A stretch of 42,468 bases of DNA from a virus. Under the pieces are notes generated by a model that was given only the letters and a program-made list of their open reading frames with translations, ran no database searches and was not told the DNA's origin. The stretch covers positions 1 through 42,468 of IMG/VR virus record IMGVR_UViG_3300044699_000127; one strand, 5' to 3'. The position numbers and the translations under genes were made by a program. Shown here in pieces: positions 1 through 7,388 of this stretch; positions within the stretch are counted from its first letter, which is position 1, and the number at the start of each line of letters is the position of its first letter.

Positions 1-224
1 CAGTAATTCGAGAACGGCCGCGGCGGCCATCGCTTTATTCCGCGTCGGCGCATAACAAACGGCGTATCCCGTCGGCACATGCGAGACGGCCCAGTCGCGC
101 TGGGTTGCCCAGTGGCCATTTTTCCAGGTGCATTTGCGATGCACGCCGAGCATTTTGCTGGCGATGATGTAGCCCAGCACCTTCCGTACTTCCAGCCCTC
201 CGAAGATTCCATGAACCATGATCG
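1..224. repeat. Terminal direct repeat, left copy
   Basis: These bases are identical to 42208-42431. The repeat shows that the contig closes into a circle (or is terminally redundant) with a unit length of about 42,207 bp. It is coding: the minus-strand gene starting at 279 reads through it and finishes at 42082, giving one uninterrupted frame across the join. Confidence 0.95.
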
Positions 225-279
225 GGATGTCCGATTTCGTGGAAGGTGGTTTGGATGACGGGTCCGCTGTTTTTTTCAT
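1..279 (-). CDS. Hypothetical protein, N-terminal part (gene crosses the circular junction)
   Basis: The start is ATG at 279-277, six bases after a perfect AGGAGGT Shine-Dalgarno. The frame stays open to base 1 and, on the closed circle, continues to the stop at 42082, giving 134 residues. The first 20 residues are Lys/Pro/Ser-rich and probably disordered. The middle carries Trp-rich segments (KNGHWATQRDW), and a helical stretch rich in Ala follows. I do not recognise the family. It lies 12 bp after the preceding small gene and its stop overlaps the ParB start as ATGA, so it is part of the leftward early operon and translationally coupled to ParB. No frameshift is seen, unlike its neighbours. 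Confidence 0.75.
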   Translation of the reverse strand, partial: MKKTADPSSKPPSTKSDIPIMVHGIFGGLEVRKVLGYIIASKMLGVHRKCTWKNGHWATQRDWAVSHVPTGYAVCYAPTRNKAMAAAAVLELL

Positions 280-288
280 GGGCACCTC

Positions 289-773
289 CTACACCTTGGT
301 GATGTTGACCTTCATTCCCTCGACTGCGACATAACCGCCGTCTTCTTTTGTCAGGAAGCCCTCGTTGGCCAACTTGTCGGTCTCCCTGTAGACGTTCGGC
401 GGGAGCACGGAAGGCCTGCCGGCGCAGCTCGCTCTCGACGGCCGTTCCCGCCCGCGGCGCCGTAAAGAATCCCGAAGCGATCAGCAGGGCGATGCGGCCG
501 CGGAGCGTGTCGCCGCTCGCCTCGACGGGTGCGCCGTTCCACGGTGACCCGGAGTTCGGGCTTATCCGTCAGAACCCGCAGTAAGCTGGGCGCCTCCTTC
601 ACCAGGCGCGCTTTGATGGTCTGGTAGAGCGCATCGATATCGACGGCGCCGACGGCTTGGACGTGGCTGCCGGCGCGCGCTTTGGCATCAGCGAGCTGGT
701 TGTGCAGCTCGGTGTTCTCCGTTCCTGAGTCTCCGGTTTCTTCGCGCAGTTCCCGAGCTTCGTCTTCGTTCAC
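289..773 (-). CDS. Hypothetical protein, coiled N-terminus and winged-helix-like C-terminus (frameshifted)
   Basis: The GTG start at 773 follows AAGGAG with a six-base spacer. The N-terminus (about 35 residues) is acidic and helical. A segment around residues 45-75 (DIDALYQTIKARLVKEAPSLL) is well-formed coding sequence. The frame is then broken at least twice (about 560 and 400), and the C-terminus resumes with NVYRETDKLANEGFL and a short beta-rich end, stopping at TAG 289-291. The C-terminal pattern of helix, 'NVYRETDKLANEGFLT' and wing-like strands suggests a winged helix-turn-helix, but this is inference. It lies between the ATPase and the gene preceding ParB in the same operon. Confidence 0.55.
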
Positions 774-1774
774 AATCTTCTCCTTCGTTCGAGTGGGTGT
801 AGTGGAGGCCTGCGCGATGCAGGGAGTACTCCGTGGCGATCGCTATGGCTTCTGCCGTGCTCATCCCACACGGGCTGGACGTACGTCTTCACCGCGTGGT
901 CGCCCCAGCAGGCATAGAACTGCCCTCTCTTGAGGCCGGCGATATCGGCGGCCGATGGCTTCTTGATTCCGGCCGGAATGTTCGCCAGGTTGCGCTTGAT
1001 CTCGTTGGCTTCGCGCTGGACGCCGATCAGCCACACCGGACAACCGCGGAGAATCGTTCTTATCGACGCCGGCCATGTCCTGGGAATCGATCCAGATGTG
1101 GTTGCCGATACGGATCCTTTCGAACCAGCGCCACCGCCGAATTCTTCACGGGCGAACCTTTGCCTTCCGGAATGAATTCCCAAGCCTCCGGAACGACGGT
1201 TACCGTTTCGGTCTCATGGTTCAGATCCAGTCGATCGCGGACTGACGAAGAGCATTTGCATGGGCGTCGAGTACGCGGTCAGGTCCATCACATTCAGCCC
1301 CTCGCGAAGGAGCATGCTATCGGCCAGGTTGGCCCGCTTGATGTCCGGAACGATCAGATCCAGATACGCGTCGAGTTGCGTGTAGACGCCTTCGTTGATC
1401 CCCTCGCCGTCTCGAGCGCCTTACGGACTTCGCGTTGGACGTCGGCGAGCGTCTGGGTGTGGCGGCAGATCTTCATGATCCACGGCCGCAGAAACTTGTT
1501 CTTCTCCTGGAGAGTGGCATCCAGCAGCGACGCCACGAACTGCCAGTCCGCCCGATCACGGAAGTACGGCGCCGCCAGATGGCCAATAGAGAACGCCTTC
1601 TCGCCACGTTTTCGTAATGAAGGCGAGCGCCGGAACTTTCGCGCGCGAAATCAGCGCCTCGAGCGTCGTGGTCTTTCCGGACTCCTGGGTCTGTCCGGTC
1701 ACCGCGATATTGCGCAGCGGGATCTCGTCGGAGTTGCCCGTACCGACTTCAAAGCCGAGATGGACGGGCTTCAA
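770..1774 (-). CDS. HerA/FtsK-like P-loop ATPase (DUF87 type), frameshifted
   Basis: The TTG start at 1774 follows GGAGG and overlaps the previous stop as TTGA. Near residue 25 there is a Walker A segment (GQTQESGKTTTLEALI), the form seen in HerA/FtsK/VirB4-like DNA-pumping ATPases. Further on, pieces in alternating frames give a Walker-B-like strand (TVTVVPEAWEFIPEGKGSPV), a motif around DSQDMAGVDK, then VWLIGVQREANEIKRNLANIP and FYACWGDHAVKTYVQPVW. These match the order of motifs in HerA-type ATPases, about 330 residues long. Such enzymes form hexameric rings that move or process double-stranded DNA. Frameshifts occur near 1600, 1430, 1240, 1110 and 850. It sits upstream of ParB in one operon, so a role in moving, partitioning or processing phage DNA is plausible but not shown. 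Confidence 0.75.
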
Positions 1775-2231
1775 TGTCTATCCTCCCTGTGCTGGGCAGC
1801 TCCAAAGGTGCGCCGTTCGGTGCTGCAGAGCTGCCGGTAGCGTTCGATCCACGGGCCAAAGTGGGCGGCTTGATGGTTCAACCTGTAGGCTTCGCGGACG
1901 GTATAGCGCGTGGCTTCGACGATATCCAGCCCGGCCTCATACTCTTCGGTCCTCGCCATGAAGTGGGACTGCTGGCCGTCGTGGATCCCATCGAACAAAC
2001 TGAAGCCTCGCGCCGTGTCGTTAACGTAGGCGTGGGCATAGAGATTGCCGTCTGGCGCCTTGCAGATCGCATGAACCAGGCGAAGCCCGTCACGCAGGTC
2101 GGGAATTCGCGGGACAGTTCCGTGAGCAGCTCGAGCGCGTCGTCAAAGCAATGGTGAGTCGGAAGGATTTTGCCGCTCAGAGGATCATCCTCAAAGGAAT
2201 GGCCTGGAGTTCGGCCGACGGCTGGCGGCAC
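1771..2231 (-). CDS. Hypothetical protein (frameshifted, start uncertain)
   Basis: Coding character is clear in two frames that join near 2030: THHCFDDALELLTELSREF at the N-terminus, then FDGIHDGQQSHFMARTEEYE and a C-terminal part with HFGPWIERYRQL. The total is about 140 residues. The stop TGA at 1773-1771 overlaps the TTG start of the ATPase. No good ATG lies near 2180; a GTG at 2231 would overlap the previous gene by about 55 bp. The HxxH/DD-rich opening is reminiscent of small phage proteins of unknown function. I do not recognise a family. Confidence 0.5.
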
Positions 2232-2419
2232 TCGGTGAGCTCGCGCTGAAACTCCGCCTGGCGTGGATCATCGACGGGGATCGTCGGCGCCAGGCGCGCG
2301 ATGAAACAATGCACGGGAACGCCCGATTCTGTGTGGCCTTCCCAGACTCGCGCCGGCACCTCCCCGCCATCAAGGACCAGACGCGTGACCTTCGTCGTGC
2401 TCTCAATTGTGATCTTCAC
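2177..2419 (-). CDS. Hypothetical small protein, beta-rich
   Basis: Eighty residues from a GTG start at 2419, preceded by a GAGGGGGA Shine-Dalgarno. The start KITIESTTKVTRLVLDGG is a beta-strand pattern. The middle has VPVHCFIARLAPTI, and the C-terminus is a helix with EFQRELTECRQP. A longer in-frame version would begin at 2542, but the ribosome-binding site favours 2419. The family is unknown. The stop overlaps the start of the next gene in the leftward operon. The 200 bp upstream (2420-2624) hold no gene I can support. Confidence 0.6.
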   Translation of the reverse strand: MKITIESTTKVTRLVLDGGEVPARVWEGHTESGVPVHCFIARLAPTIPVDDPRQAEFQRELTECRQPSAELQAIPLRMIL

Positions 2420-2624
2420 GGTGTATCCCCCTCTCGAATCACGCCGGGCGCTCCGGATGGCAAACTGGAAAAAGGGGTCCGAAGCGCCCAGCGGATCGGG
2501 ACGTCTGTTTCCCACTGAAGACTCAGGCTTCCACAGCGGCATCCCGGCTATTGCAGCGATTGGTCAACGGTGCTCGCTCGCTGCGGGCGTCTTTGCCCAC
2601 CCCAGGATTAGTAGGCGGACAAAC

Positions 2625-3208
2625 TCAAGGCCGAATCTGCCAGGCCGATCGCGTCAACGCCGCGGCGAGCTGCGTGTATTGAGTCGCCGTGCGGTCGAAC
2701 GCTTCGGACGCGCGCTCGAGCTGGGCATGATCATCGCCGGCCAGCGCGGGATCGTAGATCAAATCGGCGATTACCCTGAAGGCCTTCGCGTAAACGGGGC
2801 GGGGTTCGTCCGGAATCTTACCACACGACGCCGATGAATTCGGCGGGCACGAGGGTTCCTTTCTGGCTGGCCGCGGCGGTATGCCCTGCAGCCGGCGCGC
2901 ACGCCGCAGAGAACGCCCAGCGCCAATTGATAGAGTCCGAACACTGGGTCCAGGTGTTGGGCATGTCCCGCACCAGCGTTTCCTGGGTCTCCTGGAGGGC
3001 CTCGCCGACGACTTCCTTAAACGCCTCCGCTGGGCCATCAGGCCCGGCGTGTTTCAACCATTCCTCACCGTCGCCTTCACCCCATGCGGTTCCAAAGGAG
3101 CCGGCTTCGAGTTCCTTTATTTCCGAGGCGTCGATCTTCCGATCGATGACAGTGACGCTGCACGTGCAGCCACACTCAATGCAGGTGGGTTACGAGAGGC
3201 TTGCTCAT
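2625..3208 (-). CDS. Hypothetical protein with Cys-rich N-terminus (frameshifted)
   Basis: ATG at 3208 follows AAGGAG and overlaps the previous stop as ATGA. After a frameshift near 3190 the N-terminus reads CIECGCTCSVTVIDRKID, which may bind a metal. A helical segment follows (AEAFKEVVGEALQETQETL), then MPNTWTQCSDSINWRWAFS. A stop at 2818 is probably produced by an indel, because an adjacent frame continues with KIPDEPRPVYAKAFRVIADL and a helical end that stops at 2625. It could also be two genes (2818-3208 and about 2625-2815). No family is recognised. Confidence 0.5.
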
Positions 3209-3453
3209 TTCGTTGCCGCTCCTTTCTCGATTTTGATGTCCCACTTCTTGGCGAGTTCCTCCGCGTGCACATCGCAGCAATATTGAATCGTCCGCCAGAC
3301 GGGCGCGCCGCGGTCGGTGGCGGTCACCATGATTTGCCGGTGCGTCGCGAAGGTGGGCTCCTGGCATTTGGTGCAGTACGCGCGCAGTTTATCCAAGGGA
3401 ACGATGCGGCGGCTGCCGGGCGGATACTGCTTGAAGTTGAGAAGGGCCGTCAT
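3205..3453 (-). CDS. Small zinc-ribbon-like protein
   Basis: 82 residues, intact. ATG at 3453 overlaps the preceding stop as ATGA and follows a GGGGGA site. One CxxC pair lies near residue 27 (YCTKCQEPTF) and a CC pair near residue 62 (IQYCCDVHAEELA); together these could ligate zinc. The C-terminus is basic (KKWDIKIEKGAATK). It is likely a small nucleic-acid or protein adaptor, which is inference from the cysteine spacing only. The next gene starts inside its stop codon. Confidence 0.7.
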   Translation of the reverse strand: MTALLNFKQYPPGSRRIVPLDKLRAYCTKCQEPTFATHRQIMVTATDRGAPVWRTIQYCCDVHAEELAKKWDIKIEKGAATK

Positions 3454-3818
3454 GGTTTCCCCCACGACGGTCCATCGTTCGCGCAAGCGATAGCCTTGTC
3501 GAGTGTCGCAAACATGCCCCAGCATGTCGGCCGGTCCCACGCGCCTCCATCGAGGCAACGGACGTCGTAGCGCGTACCGGACGGCCACCTGGCGAACCAG
3601 CCCTGACGCCATTTTTCGAACCACGCCGCACGTTCGTCCTCTGTCGCATTCGCCGGGCCGGGCGCCCCGCTGCTCATGCGCTGCCAGTCATACGTCTCGA
3701 TGTAGGGGCGATGCCACCAATCCTGATGCGATGCCGGCCGGTCGTCGTTCGGGGTGTCGCTGAAACGTGGGGGAAGTTTGGGATCCACATCGATGCCGTT
3801 GATGCAGCGCGCTTTCAT
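3450..3818 (-). CDS. Hypothetical protein, Trp-rich
   Basis: 122 residues, intact. ATG at 3818 overlaps the upstream stop as ATGA, and its own stop overlaps the next start. It is unusually rich in aromatic residues: HQDWWHRPYIETYDWQRM, then AAWFEKWRQGWFARWPSG. The C-terminus is DKAIACANDGPSWGKP. There is no transmembrane segment and no motif I recognise. The coupling at both ends places it firmly in the early operon. Confidence 0.7.
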   Translation of the reverse strand: MKARCINGIDVDPKLPPRFSDTPNDDRPASHQDWWHRPYIETYDWQRMSSGAPGPANATEDERAAWFEKWRQGWFARWPSGTRYDVRCLDGGAWDRPTCWGMFATLDKAIACANDGPSWGKP

Positions 3819-4246
3819 CGCTGCGCCTCTACCGGCCGCGTGCTCTGACGAGGCTTCCGCACCGGCTTCTCCTGGAGCGCTTTTACGATCGCCATACGAA
3901 TATCGGCGCGAAGTTCCACGGGCCGTTGAATGAACGCGAGTACTGCCGCGGCGGCCAGTTGTTCGTTGTCTTCGTCCAGGCCTGCGAGGTTCCGGTAAAG
4001 GTTCACTTCCAGGTCCTGATTGAACAGCGACAGCGCCAGCCGCACCATGCGCTGCTCACCGCCGGACAGAACGCCGTATTCCCAGAGCAAGTCCTCGATG
4101 TAAATCGTTCGCCGGTCCAGGTCGATCCACGCCCAGACGAGACCGTTGTCGGCGAGTAGATCCCCAGAGAAGATTGTCAGCGCCGCGCGCCAGCCGGTGT
4201 CGTTCAGCAGTTCGAGTCGTTTCGCGATGCGTTCATCGATGCTCAT
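3815..4246 (-). CDS. Hypothetical protein with an ABC-signature-like segment
   Basis: 143 residues. I chose ATG 4246 because AAGGAG lies six bases upstream and because it overlaps the previous stop as ATGA; a longer frame begins at 4276. Residues 55-80 read YGVLSGGEQRMVRLALSLF, very like the LSGGEQ signature helix of RecF/SMC/Rad50-type ATPases, followed by an acidic stretch (GLDEDNEQ) and a helical C-terminus. There is no Walker A or B, so it is not an ATPase by itself. The segment may be chance, or may mimic the signature helix to interact with a host ATPase. Function unknown. Confidence 0.75.
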   Translation of the reverse strand: MSIDERIAKRLELLNDTGWRAALTIFSGDLLADNGLVWAWIDLDRRTIYIEDLLWEYGVLSGGEQRMVRLALSLFNQDLEVNLYRNLAGLDEDNEQLAAAAVLAFIQRPVELRADIRMAIVKALQEKPVRKPRQSTRPVEAQR

Positions 4247-4482
4247 GAGGCTCTCCTTGTCTGTTTTCTCAGACACTCGATCTGGAACGGGGCAGTGCGC
4301 GCAATACAGATCACGTGAGCACTCTCAGTGACGACTCTGACCGCCTCCCCCAGGATTCCCACGCCGGCGCCCTGCAGAAACTGCACCGTACCCAGCCGCC
4401 GCACCTCTCGCCCCGCGCTTCTCTTGCTGTGACTCGCCAGCCGCTTCTTCATCGCAACCTCTTCCGTTTTTAAGACCTTCAT
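4243..4482 (-). CDS. Hypothetical small basic protein
   Basis: 79 residues from ATG 4482 to TGA 4243, which overlaps the next ATG. The first 30 residues are strongly basic (KKRLASHSKRSAGREVRR). The middle is small and hydrophobic (FLQGAGVGILGEAV), and the end is basic again. It may bind nucleic acid. No family is recognised. It follows the first gene of the operon by two bases. Confidence 0.6.
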   Translation of the reverse strand: MKVLKTEEVAMKKRLASHSKRSAGREVRRLGTVQFLQGAGVGILGEAVRVVTESAHVICIARTAPFQIECLRKQTRRAS

Positions 4483-4484
4483 TT

Positions 4485-4724
4485 TCAGTTCACCCCTACA
4501 AATCGGAAGTCGGGATACGACCGCACTGTTTTGTCCAACCGCTCCTGCTCGCGCTGCAACGCCCGGATGCCTGCCTTTAAGAAGGCGAGTTCGTTGTCGG
4601 CGTCTAGCCGGGCTTTCGCACGGTTCGGTGCAGAGACGACCAGCTCCAGCCATAAGGGCTGAGGGCGGCCACCGAGGATCTTGCGGTGGGTGAAGAAGTA
4701 TTTGGTGTGGAGTTTAGGTTTCAT
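4485..4724 (-). CDS. First gene of the leftward early operon, hypothetical
   Basis: 79 residues from ATG 4724: KLHTKYFFTHRKILGGRPQ at the N-terminus, a helical charged middle (AFLKAGIRALQREQERLDKT) and FRFVGVN at the end. It is the promoter-proximal gene of the leftward operon. The 15-bp operator TAAGGTGTTGCCTCA lies only four bases before the ATG and there is no Shine-Dalgarno. The -10-like element lies about 15 bases upstream of the start, so the mRNA would have a leader of only a few bases. By position it corresponds to lambda N or a PL-proximal gene. No family is recognised. Confidence 0.65.
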   Translation of the reverse strand: MKPKLHTKYFFTHRKILGGRPQPLWLELVVSAPNRAKARLDADNELAFLKAGIRALQREQERLDKTVRSYPDFRFVGVN

Positions 4725-4728
4725 GTTG

Positions 4729-4770
4729 TGAGGCAACACCTTATAGTTAGAGCTGTAAGGTGTCAACCTA
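4729..4770 (-). promoter_or_regulatory. Left operator pair and early promoter (PL-like)
   Basis: On the minus strand TTGACA (-35-like) and TATAAG (-10-like) are separated by 15 bases. Operator 1, TAAGGTGTTGCCTCA (4729-4743), covers the -10 region. A related imperfect palindrome, TAGGTTGACACCTTA (4756-4770), covers the -35. The exact 15-mer of operator 1 recurs at 6431-6445 before the Cro-like gene. This is the expected layout for repression of both early promoters by one regulator. The short spacer is atypical and may reflect a sequence error. Confidence 0.65.
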
Positions 4771-4893
4771 TTTCAAGACAAAAGCGTGGGTTCTCTCGTG
4801 GTAGCGTTCTGGGCGTCGCGCTAGGCGGAATCAAAGGCGGCTGGGCGTCGCGCTAAAGTAGTCGAGCGCGGCGGCAGTGTAGGTCAACAATAG

Positions 4894-4986
4894 CTACTTT
4901 TTCGGCTTTTGTTTTTTCTTCGACTTGGGCCTCGGCATGAAAAGCGCTGCGAAGTCCTCGGGGTCAAGGGGGATCAGGGTGGGCAT
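4894..4986 (-). CDS. Candidate 30-residue small protein
   Basis: The ORF begins 16 bases after the stop of the exported-protein gene, behind a GAGGAAG site. It starts MPTLIPLDPEDFAALF and ends in a run of Lys (PRPKSKKKQKPKK). The contrast between an acidic/hydrophobic start and a basic tail looks like coding sequence. It could equally be untranslated 3' sequence of the repressor operon. Nearby the 14-mer CTGGGCGTCGCGCT occurs twice (about 4810 and 4841). Confidence 0.4.
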   Translation of the reverse strand: MPTLIPLDPEDFAALFMPRPKSKKKQKPKK

Positions 4987-5002
4987 CGGAAAGCAGCTTC
5001 CT

Positions 5003-5793
5003 CTACTGTTCTTCGATCGACACGTCCCAATCGCCTGACGAGTTGATCGTCAGATAGTATTTGCCGGGCTTCGTGTGAACAGTCGAGATCTCGGCGCCTG
5101 CGCCTGTCTTGTTTGCAGCGAGACTGACGAGCCCGCCCGAAGAATCATAAACGTAAATCTGAAGAATTCCGGTTGATGAAAACTTCCAATTCACTCGCCA
5201 CTCGGCCGTGCTGGTCGTGAAAGATTCGGTCGTCTTAATGCCAGAACCTTTCCATGACGCGAGAGCGTGCCAGCCTGGAGCCGCCGCAGGCGCTTTTGCG
5301 TTCATCGCCGCCGACCTCGCTTCGGCAATCTTGGTACGATTCACAGCGACCCATTCGTTGAGTTGCTTCGTTATGTTTGCCGCCAGATCCTTCCAAAACC
5401 ATTGAGCGCTTATCGACAGTTCATTTCGGTAGTCGGTGCCTTTAACTCGAAGGGTTGCCTTGATGGTTGGCGCGGTCTGGTTGGTAGTCGAGGTGTTCGC
5501 CACGACGCCGCCGAAAATGCCGCGCCCCACGGCTGTTTGCGTTGCCTGCCCCACGACGGCCTGCCAGAAAATACGACTTCAAGCGTTAGATCGGCACTGT
5601 CCGGAGAGAACGTCCACGTCAAACCCTTATAGCGCGCAAAGGCCTCCCGGATATCACTGACGGAACTTTCCAGACGCTGGGAATCCACGAAGCCTTCCTG
5701 AGATTTTATGGCGAATACATGAACACGAACCTCACTCTGCGCTTGCGCCGCGTTCGACATCAAAAGGATTACCAGCAGCATCCCCAGCTTCAT
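5003..5793 (-). CDS. Exported protein, candidate lysogenic-conversion factor (one frameshift)
   Basis: The ATG at 5793 follows AGGGGG. The N-terminus MKLGMLLVILLMSNAAQAQS is a classic Sec signal peptide with an AQA cleavage site. The mature part starts with a compact domain (EVRVHVFAIKSQEGF). A frameshift near 5555 joins it to a second part with GRGIFGGVV, then a helical middle with LAANITKQLNEWVAVNR, and a C-terminal beta-rich domain with YYLTINSSGDWDVSIEEQ. The protein is about 263 residues and probably periplasmic or secreted. It lies directly downstream of the CI-like repressor on the same strand, between the two operators, the place of rexAB in lambda. It is therefore likely to be expressed in lysogens. 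The C-terminal fold may be a small jelly-roll, but that is inference. Confidence 0.75.
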
Positions 5794-5851
5794 TCCTGCC
5801 CCCTGTCGTTTCTACCTCGCGGATTCTATCGTTTCTTTCCGTCGAGCAGCT

Positions 5852-6346
5852 TCAACCACGGTTTGAGCTTTCCTGTTTCTTTAGTTTTCGATTGGTCTGT
5901 CCGCTTCCCTGCGGTCCCGTCCGCGCGTCCTGGCCCTCCCGTTTCCCGGGGTCCTCTGGGGCCTCGCGTGGGCGTCCCCACCGTCGTTTCTTCGAGAGAG
6001 CGCGATCCGCCATTGCATCAAGAAACTCACGGACGACGACCAATGTGGCGTCGTGATCTGACCGGACTATCGTCTCTAACATGGTGAACAGGTTGTCGTG
6101 TTTCGCCAGGACCGGATCCTTGTGATTTGATCGGTTCCCAGCAAGCCAGTCCTCGGGGGTTACCTGGCCGCAGGCGAATAGCAGCTTTTCGTAGTTGTCT
6201 GGGGAAACGTTTTGCTTTCCTGCCTCGATGTCGTGAATCGATTTGGTGGTGAGCTTCACTTTGTCGCTGACGTCGGTAACGGAGAGTTGGGCCAGACGGC
6301 GATAGTTTTTAAGTTCCTCGCCGAGAAGTTGCCGCAGAGTCTTCAC
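5852..6346 (-). CDS. CI-like repressor, Xre-family HTH
   Basis: 164 residues from a GTG start at 6346. Residues 4-66 form a typical Xre/HTH_3 domain: LRQLLGEELKNYRRLAQLS, then VSDKVKLTTKSIHDIEAGKQ as helices 2-3, and NYEKLLFACG as helix 5. A helical region follows (LFTMLETIVRSDHDATLVV). After residue 120 the sequence becomes basic and Pro/Gly-rich, either a disordered tail or a frameshifted end. There is no S24/LexA peptidase domain, so RecA-stimulated self-cleavage is not expected. It is divergent from the Cro-like gene with the operator between, and it is followed by an exported protein in the same direction. Confidence 0.85.
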   Translation of the reverse strand: MKTLRQLLGEELKNYRRLAQLSVTDVSDKVKLTTKSIHDIEAGKQNVSPDNYEKLLFACGQVTPEDWLAGNRSNHKDPVLAKHDNLFTMLETIVRSDHDATLVVVREFLDAMADRALSKKRRWGRPREAPEDPGKREGQDARTGPQGSGQTNRKLKKQESSNRG

Positions 6347-6430
6347 TATAAGTTCCCATCACAGAGTGTGGTGAATGTCAGCGGTATCTGAAGAATAAAA
6401 ATTACACTTGCAGCAACTCACTTCTAGTAC

Positions 6431-6445
6431 TAAGGTGTTGCCTCA
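6431..6445 (+). promoter_or_regulatory. Right operator (PR-like)
   Basis: TAAGGTGTTGCCTCA is identical to operator 1 at the left promoter (4729-4743, opposite strand). It ends three bases before the ATG of the Cro-like gene. TACTAA, overlapping its start, is a possible -10, with TTGCAG about 14 bases upstream as a weak -35. The implied leader is under ten bases, with no Shine-Dalgarno, as at the left promoter. Confidence 0.65.
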
Positions 6446-6448
6446 TAT

Positions 6449-6685
6449 ATGGATACGCAACGTCAAACCATCGGGGACAACCTGCGGCGCATTCGGCGCG
6501 ACTCGGGCAAAACAATGGCAGTACTCACAAAAGCAGCCCAGTTGACGCCGGGATACTGGTACGAGGTCGAGCGCGGTGAAGTGAACGTGACGATTGACGC
6601 GTTGCAGTCTATCGCCTCGGCGCTCTCGGTCACCGTCCTCGACTTACTGGAGCCGGCCAAGCCGAAGAGGAGGGCGTCCGCGTAA
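6449..6685 (+). CDS. Cro-like repressor, Xre-family HTH
   Basis: 78 residues, intact, with one Xre/HTH_3 domain filling residues 6-66: IGDNLRRIRRDSGKTMAVL, then QLTPGYWYEVERGEVNVTI as turn and recognition helix, and LQSIASALSVTVLDLLEP. The tail is basic (KPKRRASA). It is divergent from the CI-like gene, 102 bp away, with the shared operator directly before its ATG. It is the natural candidate for a Cro-type regulator of the rightward early operon. The next gene begins immediately after its TAA. Confidence 0.9.
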   Translation: MDTQRQTIGDNLRRIRRDSGKTMAVLTKAAQLTPGYWYEVERGEVNVTIDALQSIASALSVTVLDLLEPAKPKRRASA

Positions 6686-6904
6686 ATGGACAAGGTCTTG
6701 GATCTGGCAAAGCAAATCGTCGAAGTATTGGACAAGTCGGAGGCAACGCCCTTAGAGCGGCAGCAGGCAGTGACCGTCGTCAGGGACTTGATGAATCGCG
6801 ACGATACGGTCTATTTCGCAAGTTCGCCTCAGGCCGTGGCCCGCCTCATTGGGGAAATCAATAAGGCGGTCCGGGACGGCGCTGTGTTGGGGTTTGGGTC
6901 CTAG
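6686..6904 (+). CDS. Hypothetical small helical protein
   Basis: 72 residues. ATG directly follows the TAA of the Cro-like gene, so the two are probably translated together. The sequence is helical and acidic: VLDLAKQIVEVLDKSEATPL, then a central helix (QQAVTVVRDLMNRDD) and a C-terminal helix (AVARLIGEINKAVRDG). No motif is recognised. Its last 47 bp overlap the end of the convergent gene at 6858-7145, so one of the two 3' ends may be affected by an indel. Confidence 0.6.
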   Translation: MDKVLDLAKQIVEVLDKSEATPLERQQAVTVVRDLMNRDDTVYFASSPQAVARLIGEINKAVRDGAVLGFGS

Positions 6905-7145
6905 TGAGATGTTTCGCGAGGTCGAGCCGACGCCACGCCTCAGCGATGATCTCGTCGACGGTTTTGCCGTCGCCAGCATCGGGAGGGACGACGACGTCGA
7001 AGCCGCATTGGGTAAGGCCTTCAGGGCCGGTCCCGAAGGGATCGTCTACGTCGGCGGTGAGGCTGACGATGTAGCCCCGGGTTGCGGCTCTTTTGATGGT
7101 GCAGGTGTTTCGACGGTTGATGGGAAAGTGTTCGGTATTGGACAC
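6858..7145 (-). CDS. Hypothetical protein, convergent to the right early operon
   Basis: 95 residues from GTG 7145, which follows AAGGAG with a seven-base spacer. The sequence (RRNTCTIKRAATRGYIVSLT, then DDPFGTGPEGLTQCGFDVVV and DEIIAEAWRRLDLAKHL) reads like a small two-layer domain plus C-terminal helix. The last 10 residues are of poor quality and overlap the end of 6686-6904. It is the only minus-strand gene between the Cro-like gene and the integrase. Function unknown. Confidence 0.5.
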   Translation of the reverse strand: MSNTEHFPINRRNTCTIKRAATRGYIVSLTADVDDPFGTGPEGLTQCGFDVVVPPDAGDGKTVDEIIAEAWRRLDLAKHLTRTQTPTQRRPGPPY

Positions 7146-7388
7146 AGGTTTTCTCCTTGCGGGTTTTGGTTGGGATCGTTTGTTTTGGCGAACGCGATTA
7201 TAGGCCGGGATCCGCAGGGGGAAAGAAAAGGGCAGCAGTGACATCGAGCTGTCCCGTAAACGGCGAGAGAGGGGGATGAGAGGGGGGAGGAAGGGAAGCG
7301 CCGCAAACGCCTCCCTTGTGGGGTAGGCCAGTGACCAGCCTGCCTGAGCCGTTTGTCAAAACAGGTCCGTTCGGGCCGAATCGTTGCC

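Noticed and set aside
833-1840. Long plus-strand ORF of 335 codons
   Set aside because: It is the complement of the ATPase gene; the minus strand shows Walker A and family motifs, the plus frame shows only shadow composition (Arg/Ser-rich).
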